Below, piece by piece: positions 26,487 to 36,521 of a stretch of DNA of 64,000 bases. Source of the DNA: Clostridium sp. (lineage in GTDB: Bacteria > Bacillota > Clostridia > Clostridiales > Clostridiaceae); the NCBI RefSeq assembly GCF_021372645.1, contig NZ_JAJFUC010000047.1, positions 32,599 to 96,598 of the forward strand. The letters run 5' to 3'. The notes under the pieces are model-generated. The model saw only the letters and a program-made list of their open reading frames with translations, did no database searches and had not been told where the DNA came from. The translations under genes were made by a program, and so were the position numbers. The stretch's first letter is position 1, and each line of letters starts with the position of its first letter.

Positions 26487-28178
26487 TTATACTTTAAAAT
26501 TAGATATCTGTTCTTTTAATTTTTTCGAATTTGTTTTAGCCTTTAATGCCTCATTTAATACATCATTAGATTTATTATTTACGCCTAAAACTCTATTGGC
26601 TATAACTGAAGTTCCATCTGCTCCTTCAGTAGCTGCACTTGCTACCCCATCTATAGTTCTTAGTATATTTTCTACAGATAATAAAAGTTCTTCCGAAGTT
26701 GTACTTAAATCTAATGAAAAATCTTTATAATATAAAGCATCATTATTATATTGGTGGCTTATCTCAACTAAAGTTTTATAATCTTTTAATACTCTATTTT
26801 CTATAAAACTAAGCATATTGTTGGAATTATCAGTCAAATCTTCAACAGAAGATAATATAATTTCTGTTGTGCTTTGTATTTTATTTATAGTATCGCTAGA
26901 TTGTTCTGCTAATTTTCTTATTTCTTCTGCTACTACACTAAATCCTCTACCAGCTTCACCAGCCCTTGCAGCTTCTATAGCTGCATTAAGTGCAAGTAAG
27001 TTAGTTTGCGAGGTTATTTGAAGTATAGAATCTGATAAAACATTTATTTGCTCTACAGCTTTAGCTTTTTCAATGGAATGTTTCAATCTAAGCTCTGTCT
27101 CTTTAAACATTTTCTCAGTTTCCTTTTGATTATTTTCTGAAGTCCCCATTATATTTTTAGCTTTTTCACTTATATAAGTTGCTTTTTCTTCAACACATTG
27201 TGATTTTTTCGCCATAGAATTAACTATTACTTCGATTTCTTTCGAAGTTGCTGACATTTCTTCTGCTGATGCTGCTGTTTCTTCTATACTTGCTGAGAGT
27301 TCTTCTGTGGTAGCTGAAACTTCTTCTACATCATCATTTAGATATTCCACTTTATTATTTATTGTTTCAATAACATTATCTATATCTTTGTATACAATTG
27401 CTACACTGCTTATCAAGTCTTTTAAAGAATTCTGAACCTTATTGATTGATAATACTATATCCTCGATTTCATCGTTTGTTTTTATGTTTATATTATCCGT
27501 TAAATCTCCATCACCTATTTTACCTAAAACATTTTGTATTTTCATAATATTTTTACTTATTTTCTTAGAGTATACATAAACCATAATGAAAGCTAAAATA
27601 CTTAAAATAACAACTGTAAAAATTATTGTTTTTAATAAAGTAGTTCTAACACTTTCAAACATACTTGTGTCTATATCTACACCTGTAATAGCTATAATCT
27701 TTCCTTCAGAATTTTTAATTGGTGCATAAGCAGAAATAAAAGTACCATACTCATCTGTTTCTGATTTATCGGTTACCGTAACTTTACCTTTAAAAGCTTC
27801 TTCCATCTTGCTATCCATAGTATAATCTTCTAGAAATTCTGATGGTTCTACTGAAACGTCAACTAAAAATTTAGCTTGAGTATCCTGTACCTTTAAAAGT
27901 GTATAAAAATTCCTTGCAACACTTTTTGATTTAGCTGAACTCATTGAACTCAATATATCTTGATATTCTACACTATCTTCTGATTTATCTTTTATAACCT
28001 TTTCAAGTTTGTTTCCATCAATACAGCTGTTTAACTCTGAAACACATTGCGTAGCTGTTTCTTTAAGTTCCTTTTCAAATTTATCGAACATAATGAAATT
28101 CACTGAAACTAAGATTATAGCCATAGCAAATAAAATCGTTAACATCATTTTTAATATTTTTGTCCCAAACTTACTCAT
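26487..28178 (-). CDS. Methyl-accepting chemotaxis protein
   Basis: A 563-residue transmembrane chemoreceptor. TM1 spans about residues 11-30; a single-Cache-like sensor of about 155 residues follows (contains [21 protein letters not shown]). TM2 is about 188-208, then HAMP, then a long helical signalling domain whose hairpin tip reads [27 protein letters not shown] site precedes the ATG. The attractant is unknown. A structured element lies 200-300 bp upstream. Confidence 0.93.
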   Translation of the reverse strand: MSKFGTKILKMMLTILFAMAIILVSVNFIMFDKFEKELKETATQCVSELNSCIDGNKLEKVIKDKSEDSVEYQDILSSMSSAKSKSVARNFYTLLKVQDTQAKFLVDVSVEPSEFLEDYTMDSKMEEAFKGKVTVTDKSETDEYGTFISAYAPIKNSEGKIIAITGVDIDTSMFESVRTTLLKTIIFTVVILSILAFIMVYVYSKKISKNIMKIQNVLGKIGDGDLTDNINIKTNDEIEDIVLSINKVQNSLKDLISSVAIVYKDIDNVIETINNKVEYLNDDVEEVSATTEELSASIEETAASAEEMSATSKEIEVIVNSMAKKSQCVEEKATYISEKAKNIMGTSENNQKETEKMFKETELRLKHSIEKAKAVEQINVLSDSILQITSQTNLLALNAAIEAARAGEAGRGFSVVAEEIRKLAEQSSDTINKIQSTTEIILSSVEDLTDNSNNMLSFIENRVLKDYKTLVEISHQYNNDALYYKDFSLDLSTTSEELLLSVENILRTIDGVASAATEGADGTSVIANRVLGVNNKSNDVLNEALKAKTNSKKLKEQISNFKV

Positions 28179-28339
28179 ATTTCACCCCTAAAATAATATT
28201 ACTTGTATCATAACAATTAGTATTTATTTTAAATTCTCGTAATTTTCAACAGATTTTTTCTCTTCATATCAAATTTATTTTGAATTTTTAATAAAAATTC
28301 AAATTATTGTAAAGTCATTCTAAATGTATTTTTACATAT

Positions 28340-28480
28340 ATATAAATGATCTATATTAAGAATAAAATCTTAATATAGATCAGTTGCGATAATGAACTTA
28401 TATTACAGTTAATGGCACAGAGCTAACACTTAAGTATGCACTGTAAAATCTTTAACGCAACTTATATAGATCATTTATAT
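28340..28480. ncRNA. Structured repeat element, copy 2, within nested inverted repeats
   Basis: An outer 17-bp inverted repeat (28340-28356 and 28464-28480) encloses two things. One is a 15-bp hairpin (28347-28361 with 28368-28382). The other is an 82-nt core (28382-28463) related to 15714-15800, with AGTTGCG/CGCAACT and TTACAGT/ACTGTAA stems. The hairpin and the outer repeat share sequence and so cannot form together. Located between two chemoreceptor genes, it could be a terminator plus leader, a small RNA or a mobile repeat. Confidence 0.55.
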
Positions 28481-28584
28481 TTTATTATTTTATAAACTTA
28501 TAAAAAATAACGTCCTTATATATTGCTTTTGCCACATAAGTTAGACTCCACCAGAATTTATTTCACAAGTCTTTCTTCAAAATA

Positions 28585-29874
28585 TTAAATAACTCTTAAT
28601 ACTTCCACTCCCATATTAGAATTTTTTTCAATAGCTTTAATAGTATTATCTATATGAGCAAAAATCTCTTTTGATAGTTTTTCAGCTTGTAAATATAAGT
28701 TTTGTGCTTGTGCTTGATTATTTATATTAACTGAATTAACCATCTTTGTTCCCATGCTATGCAATTCATTATGTACTTTATCAATGGCTGTCCATTCTTT
28801 AACTATATCAGGATGAGTTATATTCATAGAATGATAAAAATGTCCAAAAGCACATTTTTTTGAATTTGTTTGAATAGGATAAGTTTTCATTTCATCTAAA
28901 ATTCGTTTTAAATTTATCATCCAATTATTATGAGCTTCTTTAGCTTTTAATAAGTTATTTAACAATTCCTCATTTGTTATTGCATTTATTCCACCATTTA
29001 AAGATGATATCATATCTTTTATAATTTCACTAAGCTCGTTATCAATTTTTGATATTTGTTTTGCATTTTCTGCACTTTGAGTGGCATCAGCATGAATTTC
29101 CTGTGTCATGTAGTTTAACTTTTCTGCATCTTTAGTTGATGAATCCATAGCTAAATTTATTTGTTTTGTTGCTTCTTTTATGTCTCCCATAGATTCTGAT
29201 ATTTGATCAACATCTTTAATTGTATCCTTAAGAAGTAATACATTTTCTTCAATGGTATCTTGTATCGTATCCAATTTTGAATTCATGTTATTAGTAGAGT
29301 TTATTGTATTATCAATACTTTCTTTACCATCTGTGGCTGCCTTATGTATATTATTCATAAAAACTCTCATGTCATCTAATCTTGTTTTAGTGCTATCTGC
29401 TAATTTTCTAATTTCATCAGCTACAACTGCAAAACCTTTCCCCGCTTCTCCTGCACGTGCAGCTTCAATAGAAGCATTTAGTGCTAATAAATTTGTTTGC
29501 TCTGCTATCTCTTCAACTCCATTTACTATTTTATTTACTTTATTAGCCATATTAACTAGTTGATTTATTTGTTCATTCATTGTACTTACATCTGTTATAA
29601 CATTTTCTTTTAAGGCCTTAACTTCATTTAATTGCAGTATGCTTTCATCATTTTTTTGAACTAAAGCATGTGAAGATTTAGATAGCTGATTCATTGTATT
29701 AGAAGTATAAACTATTGAATTATTTACTTGATTCATACTTGCAGTAATTTCTTCTACTATGGCAAGATTAGATTCACTTACCATTGACATATCTTTTGCA
29801 AAATCAATTAATTTATTAGCTGAATATGTTGTTTTAACATCAAAGTCACTTAAAGAAGAAGTGCTACTTAACAT
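28585..29874 (-). CDS. Soluble chemoreceptor with C-terminal CZB domain (main frame)
   Basis: A 429-residue reading frame holding an MCP signalling domain (tip [20 protein letters not shown]) and a C-terminal chemoreceptor zinc-binding (CZB) domain. That domain shows [10 protein letters not shown] and [10 protein letters not shown] with the expected His and Cys ligands. No transmembrane segment is present, so it is a cytosolic receptor, probably for redox or zinc signals. Its natural N-terminus is in the -1 frame at 29868-30059; this ATG is almost certainly internal. Confidence 0.85.
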   Translation of the reverse strand: MLSSTSSLSDFDVKTTYSANKLIDFAKDMSMVSESNLAIVEEITASMNQVNNSIVYTSNTMNQLSKSSHALVQKNDESILQLNEVKALKENVITDVSTMNEQINQLVNMANKVNKIVNGVEEIAEQTNLLALNASIEAARAGEAGKGFAVVADEIRKLADSTKTRLDDMRVFMNNIHKAATDGKESIDNTINSTNNMNSKLDTIQDTIEENVLLLKDTIKDVDQISESMGDIKEATKQINLAMDSSTKDAEKLNYMTQEIHADATQSAENAKQISKIDNELSEIIKDMISSLNGGINAITNEELLNNLLKAKEAHNNWMINLKRILDEMKTYPIQTNSKKCAFGHFYHSMNITHPDIVKEWTAIDKVHNELHSMGTKMVNSVNINNQAQAQNLYLQAEKLSKEIFAHIDNTIKAIEKNSNMGVEVLRVI

Positions 29875-30059
29875 TTTTTTGAACTTATAGACATTTTCTT
29901 TTCATTCTCTAAAAGTCTATCAAAGTGTTTAACCAAAGTTTTATGAATAGGATAATCTACCTTAAAATTTTCAACTACTTTACCACTAATCCTATCTTCA
30001 ACATTTTTAATTATACAAACTGCTTCATCACATGGTGCTTTTTTAAAGAATTTCATCAT
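29868..30059 (-). CDS. N-terminal piece of the CZB chemoreceptor (frame -1 to main part)
   Basis: Sixty-three codons ([20 protein letters not shown] then [19 protein letters not shown]) with a good GGGAGAG site before the ATGs. They end S-S-K-K-C-stop exactly where the main frame begins M-L-S-S. The junction is TC-AAAAAAA-TG: seven A residues forming an A_AAA_AAA slippery heptamer. A -1 slip there joins both halves without loss. Either a one-base deletion has inactivated the gene or slippage produces the full receptor. Confidence 0.75.
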   Translation of the reverse strand: MMKFFKKAPCDEAVCIIKNVEDRISGKVVENFKVDYPIHKTLVKHFDRLLENEKKMSISSKKC

Positions 30060-30326
30060 AACTCTCCCTTCAAATTTTAACAATTCTCTATATTTTTAGA
30101 AATATTTAATTTAAAAATTTATAACTGAATTTATAATATTTTAATTTAAGTATATAGATACTAACAATATAATGCAATATATGTAAAAAAAAATTTTTTT
30201 AACAATCTTTGCTATATGTGGACTACAACTTTTGCATTATATACATAAAATTCTAGCTTAATTTTTTTGCTATGTTAAATGTGATATATAAATTTATTTC
30301 ATTCCCAATAACTCTATAGCATGGAA

Positions 30327-32174
30327 TCAAGATGGCAATTTTCCCATTTGGCTAATCACCATTTTATAATATTGTCCCTTTTTATCCATAAGACTTTTAT
30401 GATTTCCCCTTTCTAATATTCTTCCATCACCAATTACCATAATGTAATCAGCATCTATAATGGTAGACAAACGATGTGCTATCAAAAAACTTGTGCGATT
30501 CTTCATTAAACTTAGCAATGCATGCTGAATGTCTTTTTCAGTTTTTGTATCAACACTACTGGTTGCTTCATCTAAAATTAAAATAGGACTATCACATAAT
30601 ACTGCTCTAGCAATGGATACGAGTTGCCGTTGCCCCTGACTTAAATTATCTGTAGCTCCAGACATCATTGTATGATACCCTTTTGGTAATTTATCAATAA
30701 AATCGTGAGCATGAGCTATTTTAGCAGCGTTTATTACCTGTTCATCAGTTGCATCCTTTTGTGAGTAACGAATATTATCCATAATTGTACCAGTAAAAAG
30801 ACAGGTGTCTTGTAGCACTACTGAAAAGCATTTTTTAAGGCTATTTCGTTTTAAATTTGTGATTGGTTCATTATCAATTAAAATTCTGCCACTGTCAACA
30901 TCATAAAAGCGAGTGAGAAGATTGACAATAGTAGTTTTCCCTGCACCGGTTTCACCTACTAAAGCAACTGATTCTCCTGCTTTGACGCTAAAGTTTATAT
31001 TATTTAATATAGGAGTAGACTTATCATATGAAAAACACACATTTTCAAAAGTAACATCACCATTTGGATGCTCTATATCAATAGCATTTTGAATATCAGC
31101 GCATTCCTCTTCATTATCCAAAATTTCAAAAACACGTTCTGCTCCGGCAAGTGCTGATTGAATGGTATTGAACATACCTGCAACGGAATTAAGTGGTTGC
31201 GAAAATTGTTTTGAATAACTCATAAAACTAACCACAGTTCCAACGTTCAGGCCGTATCTTACTGACAATACACCACCTACAATGGCAACAATTGCGAAAA
31301 TTAAATTGTTGATAACATTCATAAGTGGCATCATATATCCAGACCATATTTGTGCCTTATTACTGCTTTCATACAGTTTTTCATTAATTTCTTCAAACTG
31401 TTTTAGAATATCCTGTTGCTTACCAAAGGCTTTTACCATTTTTAATCCCAGTATATTTTCCTCAATTACTCCATTGAGTGAACCAAGACTTTTCTGCTGT
31501 GCCGAAAAATAAGCACGACTTTTTGATGCAATTACACGTGTTAAAAGCATCACAAGAGGAATACATAATAAAACAACTAGTGTAAGGGGTACATTTAGTA
31601 TTATCATAACTACAAAAGAACCCACTAGTGTTAAAACACTTGATATTAATTGTGTAGTTGTTTGTGCAATAGTAGAGCTAATATTGTCTACATCATTTGT
31701 AATTCTGCTCATTATATCACCGTGAGAGCTTGTATCATAGAACTTCAATGGAATTTTTTGCATCTTTTCAAAAAATTCTGTACGTATGACAAGGACAAGC
31801 TTTTGTGAAACTTTAAGCATAATAACTCCATTGAGACATGAAATGAGCCAATTGGCTACATATAAGGCCACAATTATCATTAAAAGCCACATAATCGTTT
31901 TTGTGTCAACTGTTCTAGTTGTAATTTTAAAGGTATCAAAGGTTTTTCCTATAAAGTAAGGAATTGCAACAGAAATAACTGACGAAAAAGCTGTAAGTAT
32001 CATAGCTGCAAAGATTGTTTTAGCAAAGCGCATATATATTTTTATGATACGCATTAGTGTACCTTTTGTATTTTTAGGTTTTGCAGTTGGTGCAAAACGG
32101 TTTCCACCGTGACCTCCCATTCTCCCACCAATAGATGGTACTTTTGCTTCTGCTCTAGAAAATTGTTGTGCCAT
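30327..32174 (-). CDS. ABC exporter half-transporter, subunit B
   Basis: A 615-residue fused membrane plus ATPase half-transporter (MsbA/LmrCD-like). About 60 residues of cytosolic Gly-rich N-terminus precede six transmembrane helices. The ATPase domain has Walker A GETGAGKTT, signature LSQGQRQL and Walker B ILILDEATSSVD. The partner gene starts 6 bp upstream on the same strand, so the two form a heterodimeric exporter like YfiBC or LmrCD, commonly for drugs or lipids. Confidence 0.92.
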   Translation of the reverse strand: MAQQFSRAEAKVPSIGGRMGGHGGNRFAPTAKPKNTKGTLMRIIKIYMRFAKTIFAAMILTAFSSVISVAIPYFIGKTFDTFKITTRTVDTKTIMWLLMIIVALYVANWLISCLNGVIMLKVSQKLVLVIRTEFFEKMQKIPLKFYDTSSHGDIMSRITNDVDNISSTIAQTTTQLISSVLTLVGSFVVMIILNVPLTLVVLLCIPLVMLLTRVIASKSRAYFSAQQKSLGSLNGVIEENILGLKMVKAFGKQQDILKQFEEINEKLYESSNKAQIWSGYMMPLMNVINNLIFAIVAIVGGVLSVRYGLNVGTVVSFMSYSKQFSQPLNSVAGMFNTIQSALAGAERVFEILDNEEECADIQNAIDIEHPNGDVTFENVCFSYDKSTPILNNINFSVKAGESVALVGETGAGKTTIVNLLTRFYDVDSGRILIDNEPITNLKRNSLKKCFSVVLQDTCLFTGTIMDNIRYSQKDATDEQVINAAKIAHAHDFIDKLPKGYHTMMSGATDNLSQGQRQLVSIARAVLCDSPILILDEATSSVDTKTEKDIQHALLSLMKNRTSFLIAHRLSTIIDADYIMVIGDGRILERGNHKSLMDKKGQYYKMVISQMGKLPS

Positions 32175-32179
32175 GTATT

Positions 32180-33898
32180 TTACGCCTCCTTGCTGCTTTC
32201 TATTTGTGTTTTATAAATATCTTGATATATTTTGCAATTCTGCATAAGCTCATTATGTGTACCATATCCAACTTTTATCCCATTGCTGATTACTAAAATT
32301 TTATCCGCAAACATGGCTGTCCCACAGCGTTGAGTAATAGTAATTATGGTTTGGTTTCTTGTTTTAGACTTTAGATTTTCTAGCACTTTAGCTTCAGTTA
32401 CTGCGTCTAGTGCGCTGGTTGCATCATCTAGTATAAGTACTGAAGAATTTTTAAGTATTCCGCGAGCTATTGAAATGCGTTGCTTTTGCCCACCTGAAAC
32501 ATTAACTCCAGCGCTTCCTAAAAAACTTTCATAGCCATTTTTCATCTTCAGAGCAAAACCCGCTTGTGCCTTATTTGCAGCCTGATGTAACATTTCATTT
32601 GTGGCCTCCTTGTTACCCCATCTAATATTTTCAGCAATAGAGCCTGAAAAAAGCATTGGTTTTTGTGGTACAATAGCAATATTATTGCGCACTGAATCAA
32701 TATTTAGTGCTTTAATATCACAGCCGTTAACCAAAATTTTTCCACTGTTTACATCATAAAATCGCAAAAGTAACCAAGCAATTGTAGATTTACCGCTTCC
32801 TGTTGGTCCAATTATTGCTAAACTTTGTCCATTTTTAATAGAAAATGATAGATCTTTTAAGGCAGGCACACCACTGCCATTAGGGTATGAAAATGTGACG
32901 TTTTTAAACTCAATGTCACCATTTAATTCTTTTATTTCACCACTTTGAGTAAAATCTCCATCATAATCAAATACTTCTTTAATACGTGTGGTAGAAGCCT
33001 TTGTTCTCACAAAGGTATTAAATACATTTGTTATCATAATTAAAGATGTAAGAATTTGTGCCATATAAATTGTAAATGCTGTAATATCACCTGTGTTTGC
33101 AAGATTTAAAGAAAACAACCTGCTCCCAGTGAAAATTACAATTACTGTACCAATTCCAACGGCAAGTGTCATAAGTGGTGACACTAAGGTAATAACCATT
33201 TGAGATGATATATACTTTTCCATTAAATTCTTATTTGCATTTTCAAACTTATGCGTTTCCTTGCCATATGTTCCAAAGGCCTTAACCAAGCGCACTCCTA
33301 TAAGATACTCCTGCACAACTGAATTTACCTTATCCATAGCATTTTGTAATTTATAAAAACGAGGATAGCTTAACTTCATGCTAACTATAATAAGAATAAC
33401 AACAACTACTACTACACTGTAAATAATAAGACTTAGCTTAAAATTAAGCAAAGTTGCAAGTACGATACTTCCAACACATGTAATAGGCGCTTTTAGAAAA
33501 ATTCGCATAATTCCATTTACAAACTGTGTGATTTGTGCTGTATCGTTTGTCATACGTGTAATAAGTGAACCACTTTCAATTTTATCAGCACTTGCTTCAG
33601 AAAAATATAAAATTTTTTCAAACAAATCATATCGCAAATTTGCTCCCATACGTTGGGATACTTTACTTGCCAAAATATTTCGAGTAACTGCAAAGCAGGC
33701 TCCAATAGCAGTGACTATAAGCATAAGCATCCCCCAATAATAAACCTTAGAAAGTGACCCTTGTTCAATTCCTGTATTAATGATATTTGACATAAGTGTA
33801 GGACCAAGCAAATCGCAAATTGCCTCAAATGCAACGCAAGAAACAGCTACCCCAAACGGAATTTTATATTTTTTAAAGTACTTGCTGTATAAGTTCAT
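32180..33898 (-). CDS. ABC exporter half-transporter, subunit A
   Basis: A 572-residue half-transporter with six N-terminal transmembrane helices. Walker A is GPTGSGKST and the signature is VSGGQKQRISIARG. Walker B is VLILDDATSALD, where the catalytic Glu after the Walker B Asp is replaced by Asp. That is typical of the degenerate site in heterodimeric exporters. It is translated first, 6 bp ahead of subunit B. The substrate is not deducible. Confidence 0.92.
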   Translation of the reverse strand: MNLYSKYFKKYKIPFGVAVSCVAFEAICDLLGPTLMSNIINTGIEQGSLSKVYYWGMLMLIVTAIGACFAVTRNILASKVSQRMGANLRYDLFEKILYFSEASADKIESGSLITRMTNDTAQITQFVNGIMRIFLKAPITCVGSIVLATLLNFKLSLIIYSVVVVVVILIIVSMKLSYPRFYKLQNAMDKVNSVVQEYLIGVRLVKAFGTYGKETHKFENANKNLMEKYISSQMVITLVSPLMTLAVGIGTVIVIFTGSRLFSLNLANTGDITAFTIYMAQILTSLIMITNVFNTFVRTKASTTRIKEVFDYDGDFTQSGEIKELNGDIEFKNVTFSYPNGSGVPALKDLSFSIKNGQSLAIIGPTGSGKSTIAWLLLRFYDVNSGKILVNGCDIKALNIDSVRNNIAIVPQKPMLFSGSIAENIRWGNKEATNEMLHQAANKAQAGFALKMKNGYESFLGSAGVNVSGGQKQRISIARGILKNSSVLILDDATSALDAVTEAKVLENLKSKTRNQTIITITQRCGTAMFADKILVISNGIKVGYGTHNELMQNCKIYQDIYKTQIESSKEA

Positions 33899-34030
33899 AT
33901 TTGTTATCCCTTTCTTTCGTTTAAAGTATAATTCTCACATCATATTATACATCTTTTTTACTCTAAAACTAACAGTTATAGTCACAACATATCTAGTTCT
34001 ATTGATAATAGAAAGCTAATTTATGTAGTC

Positions 34031-34232
34031 TCATTCTTCTTCATACTCTGATTTAACTGTATTATAAACCTCTTTGGGATCAGTAATTAAGTCCTTCTTT
34101 AAAATTGTCAATAAACCAGTACCTGTATACTCAGGGTATAATTGAACCTTTACTATTGTCGCAAGCAACAAGAAGCCCTAATACAACTGTAATTAATAAA
34201 GTTCCTACGATTCTTTTAATATTTTTATTCAT
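34031..34232 (-). pseudogene. Frameshifted small lipoprotein gene
   Basis: The ATG at 34232 opens MNKNIKRIVGTLLITVVLGL then LVAC, a lipoprotein-like signal with a Cys at the lipobox. Nine codons later the frame stops. A second frame continues EYTGTGLLTILKKDLITDPK and then EVYNTVKSEYEEE. The two parts fit one small exported protein broken by a frameshift. Confidence 0.5.
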
Positions 34233-34311
34233 ATTATCACTCACTCTTTTAAATTTGTTTTTATTAGATTTTCTTTTTATTAAGTTTTACTATAATTTTA
34301 ATTTCATATGA

Positions 34312-34500
34312 GAAAACACACACTATAATTCAACTCCAGGAGATTATGATACAAATAAATTAACGGACATCCATTCATCAGAGTCAGACCCTTCTTCTTA
34401 TGATAGAAATATAAGGCAGGCTACTAGTAAATATATTTATAATTCAAATGACAGAAACATTAAAAGTGAAAATAGTTACACGTTATACAGAACTCAATAG
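34312..34500 (+). pseudogene. Reading-frame remnant without start codon
   Basis: An open frame of about 60 codons with no start codon, hydrophilic and Ser/Asn/Tyr-rich (HYNSTPGDYDTNKLTDIHSS, ending TLYRTQ). It is preceded by a TGA in frame. It looks like the 3' end of a lost gene; no family recognised. Confidence 0.3.
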
Positions 34501-34540
34501 CTGATAATATATGGACCTGTTGTGAGTGTTTTGCTGAATC

Positions 34541-34580
34541 TATTATTATAGGCAGGAATTAATTCCTGCCTATAATAATA
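34541..34580. terminator. Perfect 40-bp palindrome
   Basis: The arms TATTATTATAGGCAGGAATT and its exact complement meet with no spacer. As RNA it forms a strong hairpin on either strand, and it lies 29 bp beyond the stop of the minus-strand gene at 34609. It is best read as a terminator; the absence of any loop interruption is unusual. Confidence 0.6.
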
Positions 34581-34608
34581 TTAGTTAATAAAGAGAATTT
34601 CTTTAAAA

Positions 34609-34821
34609 TTACACTGTATCATTCTGTTCTTTTTTAAAGAAAATAAGATAAACTATTTCAAGAATTCCAACTGTATTTACTATTAAGAGCGTAATAAACC
34701 ATACTAATTGTTTATTACGGGCAGAATGCCAAAGGGCTATACCTTTCCAGACAATTGACCAAGCAATTAATAAATAAAGTATCGGACTATTTGGATTTAA
34801 AACTTGCATTATATTACTCAT
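34609..34821 (-). CDS. Small membrane protein, DUF5652-like
   Basis: A 70-residue protein with two transmembrane helices (PILYLLIAWSIVWKGIALW and LVWFITLLIVNTVGILEIVY) and the WHSARNKQ loop typical of DUF5652 proteins. ATG 34821 is chosen because GGGAGGG lies 4-8 nt upstream; the longer open frame adds only unrelated residues. Function unknown. Confidence 0.75.
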   Translation of the reverse strand: MSNIMQVLNPNSPILYLLIAWSIVWKGIALWHSARNKQLVWFITLLIVNTVGILEIVYLIFFKKEQNDTV

Positions 34822-35046
34822 TTTTTCCCTCCCAATAGAGATATTTTTATTGCACAAGTTAATACATAATAATTTATAATTTAATGTCATTTAATAAGTC
34901 TATTTTATCATATAATCATAATAAAATACCTTTTTACCTCTTCTAAATAAAAAGCAACTCTAAACTAAAAGTCTAAAGCTGCTCTTAACTTTTTAAGATT
35001 TCAATAAAAAACAATATTGCTTTCATATCACATATAATATCAGCCA

Positions 35047-35604
35047 CTAATTAAAATACTTTGCTTCTAATTCTTCTAGAATTTCAATATAATGAACCTG
35101 AATACCATTTTTATCTGCTTCTTCTTCAAAGGATTGTGTTTGTCTATTTATACTATCTAATACTTCTGGTGCAAGCTCTTTCGCAGCAAAGGTATATACT
35201 ATTGAATCTTCTTTGCTGATATGTCTTACCATGTGATTAGTATAACCAATTGCATTAGCAATAACATCCAACATGCTTTCTTCTTCTCCGGACTTCATGC
35301 GTTTAAGAGCTTCTCTTAATTCGCTGATAAATAATCTACCCCAGTCGTGTTCTACAAGCATTCCATGTGTAACTACGTTTGTTCCGATTTTGCCCAAATT
35401 AACCACCATTTCTTTAAAAAGGAACTTCTCCTCTTTTCCATGATGATGAGCATCTGCATAATTACGAACAAAGTCAATCATTTTATCAAAGTCTTCATAA
35501 CAGATTTCTCCACTTTCTAAAATTCTATTGCATGCCTTTCTCATAACCTTAAGCATCCTGATGATATTTTTATGTTCTTCTATCATTAATTCAATACTAT
35601 TCAT
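35047..35604 (-). CDS. Hemerythrin domain protein
   Basis: A 185-residue four-helix bundle of the HHE hemerythrin family. Visible iron-ligand candidates are EEHKNI near the N-terminus, DAHHHGKEEKFLF (about residues 50-62), HGMLVEHDWGR (about 81-91) and NHMVRHISKED. Such proteins bind a di-iron centre and act in oxygen or nitric-oxide handling. It is 7 bp downstream of the gene at 35612 and likely expressed from the operator-bearing promoter at 36386-36435. Confidence 0.88.
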   Translation of the reverse strand: MNSIELMIEEHKNIIRMLKVMRKACNRILESGEICYEDFDKMIDFVRNYADAHHHGKEEKFLFKEMVVNLGKIGTNVVTHGMLVEHDWGRLFISELREALKRMKSGEEESMLDVIANAIGYTNHMVRHISKEDSIVYTFAAKELAPEVLDSINRQTQSFEEEADKNGIQVHYIEILEELEAKYFN

Positions 35605-35611
35605 TTCATCA

Positions 35612-36214
35612 TCACCTTCTTATCATATTAGTAACTTCATCAACCTTTTCGTACTCCAAAACTGTTCCTATAAGCATACCCTTTATAAATTCTTCTCTAA
35701 GGGAATAATAGATATTTATATCTCCACCTACTTCTTCCCAATAGTTTTTATGTACACAGATACTTCTCCTCCATACTACTTTTTCTTCACTTTCTTCAAT
35801 TACTGTATTTGCATGATCACAAGGCATTCCATCTAACAAGCTGTCATTGATTACTTTGTATGCCTCTGCTGCATTATCTGTATTAATAGATTCTGATTTT
35901 TCTTTACCTTTTTTCTTAAAAATTGATTCAATTTTTGTAATTATATCTGGATTCTTTTCTTTAAGTAATGTTACACTATAAGCTAATTTGCATTCTATTA
36001 TGGCTATTTGATTCTGTAACCATCCATGAATATTTCCTTCATCTATAACCTTTTCTAAAGATTTTGTCTCAGATACACCATATTTCGTATCTAATTCCTC
36101 TCTTAACCCTGGTTGTAAGTCTTCGCTTAATCTTAAAATTTCTTCTACTATATCTTGTTGAATTTGTATTTTATTATATAGCCAAAAATGAATTGGTCCT
36201 AAAAATGCGCTCAT
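35612..36214 (-). CDS. Conserved clostridial protein beside hemerythrin
   Basis: A 200-residue soluble protein starting MSAFLGPIHFWLYNKIQIQQ. It has the central motif DGMPCDHANTV and a C-terminal RRSICVHKNYW, giving candidate Cys/His metal ligands. No defined family name can be given from sequence alone. It is co-directional with the hemerythrin gene (7-bp gap), and a DUF1858 remnant just upstream suggests an original three-gene redox operon. Confidence 0.75.
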   Translation of the reverse strand: MSAFLGPIHFWLYNKIQIQQDIVEEILRLSEDLQPGLREELDTKYGVSETKSLEKVIDEGNIHGWLQNQIAIIECKLAYSVTLLKEKNPDIITKIESIFKKKGKEKSESINTDNAAEAYKVINDSLLDGMPCDHANTVIEESEEKVVWRRSICVHKNYWEEVGGDINIYYSLREEFIKGMLIGTVLEYEKVDEVTNMIRR

Positions 36215-36272
36215 ACCTTATCTCCTTATATTCCTTTTAATTATTATTGCAACTTATATACACTTACTTACA

Positions 36273-36380
36273 TTATTTATTTAATGCTTCTAATAATTTT
36301 TCTAAGTTTATTCCATGAACCTTAGCAGCCTCTTCAATTGTTTCTGCCTGAAGTAATAAGTTATTATTTTTAATGGTTAC
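36273..36380 (-). pseudogene. DUF1858 domain protein, C-terminal remnant
   Basis: A start-less frame reads NNLLLQAETIEEAAKVHGIN and then LEKLLEALNK before TAA. This matches the end of DUF1858 domains (ScdA N-terminal-like), which normally include an upstream Cys-x-x-Cys; that part is missing. It lies between the promoter at 36386 and the 35612 gene, so the remnant is now leader sequence. Confidence 0.6.
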
Positions 36381-36385
36381 TCTCT

Positions 36386-36435
36386 ATGTCATAGTATATT
36401 ACTTAATTTATTTTCAATCTGTAACATATGTTACA
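36386..36435 (-). promoter_or_regulatory. Crp/Fnr-type operator and promoter, hemerythrin operon
   Basis: The palindrome TGTAACATATGTTACA (36420-36435) lies upstream of a TATACT -10 box (36393-36398 on the complement). The predicted start site is 36386, so the operator centre falls at -41.5, the class II activator position of Crp/Fnr proteins. About 55 bp around it are repeated at 37391-37450. The regulator gene at 39017 is the obvious candidate. Confidence 0.7.
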
Positions 36436-36521
36436 ATATTTTTTTTATTTACAGTTATACTCCTTGTTGCAAACAAGCTTTTAAATCATCATCTGGTTCA
36501 CTTATAGCTTGTAAGTTAAAA

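Noticed and set aside
28382-28463. Possible c-di-GMP or other known riboswitch before the chemoreceptor gene
   Set aside because: None of the recognisable conserved cores of the GEMM-I, c-di-GMP-II, purine or THF classes is present.
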